This document shows, piece after piece, positions 61,967-64,000 of a DNA stretch of 64,000 nucleotides. Positions within the stretch are counted from its first letter, which is position 1. Each line of letters opens with the position of its first letter. Under the pieces are notes generated by a model that saw nothing but the letters and a program-made list of their open reading frames with translations, did not search any database and was not told the DNA's origin. The translations under genes and the position numbers were made by a program. The DNA is from NCEH01 sp043195135 (GTDB taxonomy: Bacteria > Pseudomonadota > Alphaproteobacteria > Rhizobiales > Xanthobacteraceae), in NCBI RefSeq assembly GCF_043195135.1, contig NZ_JBAFWP010000001.1. One strand, given 5' to 3'.

Positions 61967-63196
61967 ATGGCCGATACTTTGATTAAGGTCGATCTCAACC
62001 AGTCCGCCTATGACAACGACATGGTGCACAATCGCTGGCACCCGGATATTCCCATGGTGGCCTGGGTGAAGCCCGGCGACGACTTCATCGTCGAGACCTA
62101 TGACTGGACCGGCGGTTTCATCCAGAATAACGACAGCGCCGACGACGTGCGCGACATCGACCTGTCGATCGTGCACTTCCTCTCCGGGCCCATCGGAGTG
62201 AAGGGGGCCGAGCCGGGCGACCTGCTGGTGGTGGACCTGCTGGATATCGGCGCCATGCCGGACAGCCAATGGGGCTTCAACGGCTTCTTCTCCAAGAAGA
62301 ACGGCGGCGGCTTCCTGACCGACCATTTCCCCCAGGCGCAGAAATCCATCTGGGATTTCAAGGGCATGTTCACCTCGTCCCGGCACATTCCGGGGGTGAA
62401 TTTCGCCGGCCTGATCCATCCGGGCCTGATCGGCTGCCTGCCCGACCCCAAGCTCCTGGACACGTGGAACAAGCGCGAGGTGGACTTCATCGCGACCAAC
62501 CCGACCCGCGTGCCGCCGCTCGCCAACCCGCCCTTTGGCCCCACCGCCCACATGGGGCGCCTCACCGGCGAGGCCAAGGCCAAGGCGGCGGCCGAGGGCG
62601 CCCGCACCGTGCCGCCCCGCGAACACGGCGGCAATTGCGACATCAAGGATCTCTCGCGCGGCTCGAAGATTTATTTCCCGGTCTATGTGGACGGTGGCGG
62701 CCTCTCCATGGGCGATCTGCACTTCTCCCAGGGCGACGGCGAAATCACCTTCTGCGGCGCCATCGAGATGGCCGGCTGGGTGCATCTGAAGGTGGATGTG
62801 CTGAAGGGCGGCATGGCGAAGTACGGCATCAAGAACCCGATCTTCAAGCCCTCGCCCATCACGCCCAACTACAAGGACTATCTGATCTTCGAGGGCATCT
62901 CGGTGGACGAGGCCGGCGGCCAGCATTATCTGGACGTCCATGTCGCCTATCGCCAGGCCTGCCTCAACGCCATCGAATATCTGAAGAAATTCGGCTATTC
63001 CGGCGCCCAGGCCTATTCCATCCTCGGCACCGCGCCGGTGCAGGGGCACATCTCCGGCGTTGTGGACATTCCCAACGCCTGCGCCACGCTCTGGCTGCCC
63101 ACCGAGATTTTCGACTTCGACATCAATCCAACCGCGGCGGGACCGACCAAATTCCTGGACGGCTCCATCGACATGCCGCTGTCGCCCGATTTGTGA
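61967..63196 (+). CDS. fmdA: Formamidase FmdA (409 aa)
   Basis: Hydrolyses formamide to formate and ammonia, cytosolic. The sequence is colinear with the FmdA_AmdA family: MADTLIKVDLNQSAYDNDMV, HNRWHPDIPMVAWVKPGDDF, ETYDWTGGFIQNNDSADDVR, TSSRHIPGVNFAGLIHPGLI, EHGGNCDIKDLSRGSKIYFP and GDLHFSQGDGEITFCGAIEM. Length is as expected for formamidase. The ATG at 61967 follows GGGAG. It links the transporter operon to amide catabolism, giving nitrogen and formate. Confidence 0.95.
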   Translation: MADTLIKVDLNQSAYDNDMVHNRWHPDIPMVAWVKPGDDFIVETYDWTGGFIQNNDSADDVRDIDLSIVHFLSGPIGVKGAEPGDLLVVDLLDIGAMPDSQWGFNGFFSKKNGGGFLTDHFPQAQKSIWDFKGMFTSSRHIPGVNFAGLIHPGLIGCLPDPKLLDTWNKREVDFIATNPTRVPPLANPPFGPTAHMGRLTGEAKAKAAAEGARTVPPREHGGNCDIKDLSRGSKIYFPVYVDGGGLSMGDLHFSQGDGEITFCGAIEMAGWVHLKVDVLKGGMAKYGIKNPIFKPSPITPNYKDYLIFEGISVDEAGGQHYLDVHVAYRQACLNAIEYLKKFGYSGAQAYSILGTAPVQGHISGVVDIPNACATLWLPTEIFDFDINPTAAGPTKFLDGSIDMPLSPDL

Positions 63197-63267
63197 TCGC
63201 GGACGCGTCACCGGCCGGGGCGTGCGCGCCCCGGTCTCCCGCGAGGAACGCCAGAAACGAGGGCGAC

Positions 63268-63621
63268 ATGCCGGTCTATGATTATATGTGCGACGCCTGC
63301 GGCCCCTTCACGCAGACCCGGCCCATGAGCGAATACAACCATCCCCAGGCCTGCCCGGAATGCGCGGCCTCTTCGCCCCGCGCCATCCTCAGCGCGCCGC
63401 GGCTCGCCAATATGGATGCCGGTCGCCGCACCGCGCTTTCCACCAATGAGCGCAGCGCAAACGCGCCGATGAGCGTGGGCCAGTTCGCGGCGACGCAGGC
63501 TTCATCCAAGCACGGCCCCGGCTGCGGCTGCTGTTCGGGCAAGATGAAAAGCCGCACCAAGACCGCGCAGAACGGCGCCAAGAGCTTCCCGTCCGCGCGC
63601 CCCTGGATGATCAGCCATTAG
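63268..63621 (+). CDS. fmdB: FmdB-family zinc-ribbon protein (117 aa)
   Basis: Small protein beginning MPVYDYMCDACGPFTQTRPM, with a second pair in CPECAA; the two CxxC pairs form the zinc ribbon of the FmdB/CxxC_CXXC_SSSS family. The C terminus has a cysteine cluster GPGCGCCSGKMKSR and a basic end. FmdB accompanies formamidase in methylotrophs and has been proposed as a regulatory or accessory protein. GAGGG precedes the ATG; the gene is 71 bases after fmdA. Confidence 0.88.
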   Translation: MPVYDYMCDACGPFTQTRPMSEYNHPQACPECAASSPRAILSAPRLANMDAGRRTALSTNERSANAPMSVGQFAATQASSKHGPGCGCCSGKMKSRTKTAQNGAKSFPSARPWMISH

Positions 63622-63642
63622 GCCGGTGCGAAGCGAAAAGCC

Positions 63643-64000
63643 TCAGTGGGCGGATTGCCCGATGGGCGCATAGCCCTCCTCGCCCGGCAGAGGATCGGCC
63701 TTGCCGCGAAAACCGGTCGCCAGAACATAAAGTTCCGCCGAATCCGCCCGGCTCGCGGCCGGCTTGAGGTGCTTCACGGAGGTGAAATCCCGCTTCAGGT
63801 CCGCGAGCAGAACACCTTCGGTGCCGCCCTGGATCACCTTCGCGAGGAAGGTGCCGCCGGGCGCCAGCACCTGCCGGGCGAATTCCACCGCCAGTTCGAC
63901 CAGGGCGACGATCTTGATATGGTCGGTCTTCTTGTGGCCGGTGGCGTTGGCGGCCATGTCGGACATGACGATATCCGCCCGCCCGTCCAGCAATTCCAAG
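63643..64000 (-). CDS. rlmE: C-terminal part of 23S rRNA U2552 methyltransferase RlmE (cut by window edge)
   Basis: The last 118 codons of an FtsJ/RlmE-type SAM-dependent 2'-O-methyltransferase; the rest lies beyond the window. DIVMSDMAANATGHKKTDHI contains the catalytic aspartate and the family signature, and GTFLAKVIQGG carries the catalytic lysine. SVKHLKPAASRADSAELYVL completes the catalytic tetrad region with the glutamate. The tail GFRGKADPLPGEEGYAPIG is typical of alphaproteobacterial RlmE. Convergent with fmdB, with 21 bases between stops. Confidence 0.92.
   Translation of the reverse strand, partial: LELLDGRADIVMSDMAANATGHKKTDHIKIVALVELAVEFARQVLAPGGTFLAKVIQGGTEGVLLADLKRDFTSVKHLKPAASRADSAELYVLATGFRGKADPLPGEEGYAPIGQSAH

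Overview
The window is about 64 kb of high-GC DNA with short intergenic gaps, many ATGA/GTGA start-stop overlaps and no rRNA, tRNA, CRISPR array, integrase or transposase that I could see. The gene set (urea/amide Urt-type ABC operon with formamidase, microcompartment-free EutBC, NitT/TauT-type import with acyl-CoA catabolism), a GTTC-N7-GTTC SOS-type box and a palindromic intergenic repeat of the kind common in rhizobial-group genomes point to an alphaproteobacterium, probably Hyphomicrobiales. The genus cannot be fixed from sequence alone.

Layout. 1-5.5 kb: partial FAD/NAD-dependent oxidoreductase, glutathione S-transferase, Nudix hydrolase, then an ethanolamine module (ALDH7-like aldehyde dehydrogenase, eutB, eutC), followed by an amine permease to 7.1 kb. 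7.1-9.7 kb: two small conserved proteins, an MDR oxidoreductase and its divergent HxlR regulator. 9.7-23.2 kb: an accessory region with two related peptidase plus metallo-beta-lactamase-fold (MBL) gene pairs. Pair A is downstream of a peptidoglycan hydrolase, a membrane protein and a patatin-like lipase, all on the minus strand; pair B stands alone on the plus strand. A zinc alcohol dehydrogenase and a flavin reductase-like protein lie between them. This is the best candidate for an undescribed system.

23.2-35 kb: LysR/nitronate monooxygenase, secreted alpha/beta hydrolase and GlcG-like protein with a CGNR regulator, a peroxiredoxin-GST-SDR-GST redox operon with a divergent LysR, a frameshifted AhpD-like gene and a pyridoxamine-phosphate-oxidase-fold protein. 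33.9-49.1 kb: a catabolic cluster with a NitT/TauT-type importer (binding protein, ATPase, permease), an IclR regulator, three acyl-CoA dehydrogenases, CoA-transferase, enoyl-CoA hydratase, SDR, phosphotransferase, DUF6285-like protein, 3-hydroxyacyl-CoA dehydrogenase and thiolase. It looks like uptake, CoA activation and beta-oxidation of an unidentified organic acid. Within it, at 46.7-47.8 kb, lies a six-copy tandem array of a roughly 198-bp non-coding repeat.

49.3-52 kb: a frameshifted drug-efflux MFS gene and small proteins. 52-64 kb: a LuxR-type response regulator and a hybrid histidine kinase fused to an NCS1-like transporter domain, divergent from urtABCDE-fmdA-fmdB. The likely logic is that the transporter-like sensor reports on amide, urea or nitrogen status and controls import and hydrolysis of short-chain amides to ammonium and formate. 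The window closes with the 3' part of rlmE.

Two apparent single-base deletions (32.55 kb, 49.98 kb) and one in-frame UGA (15.62 kb) could be genuine mutations or assembly errors.
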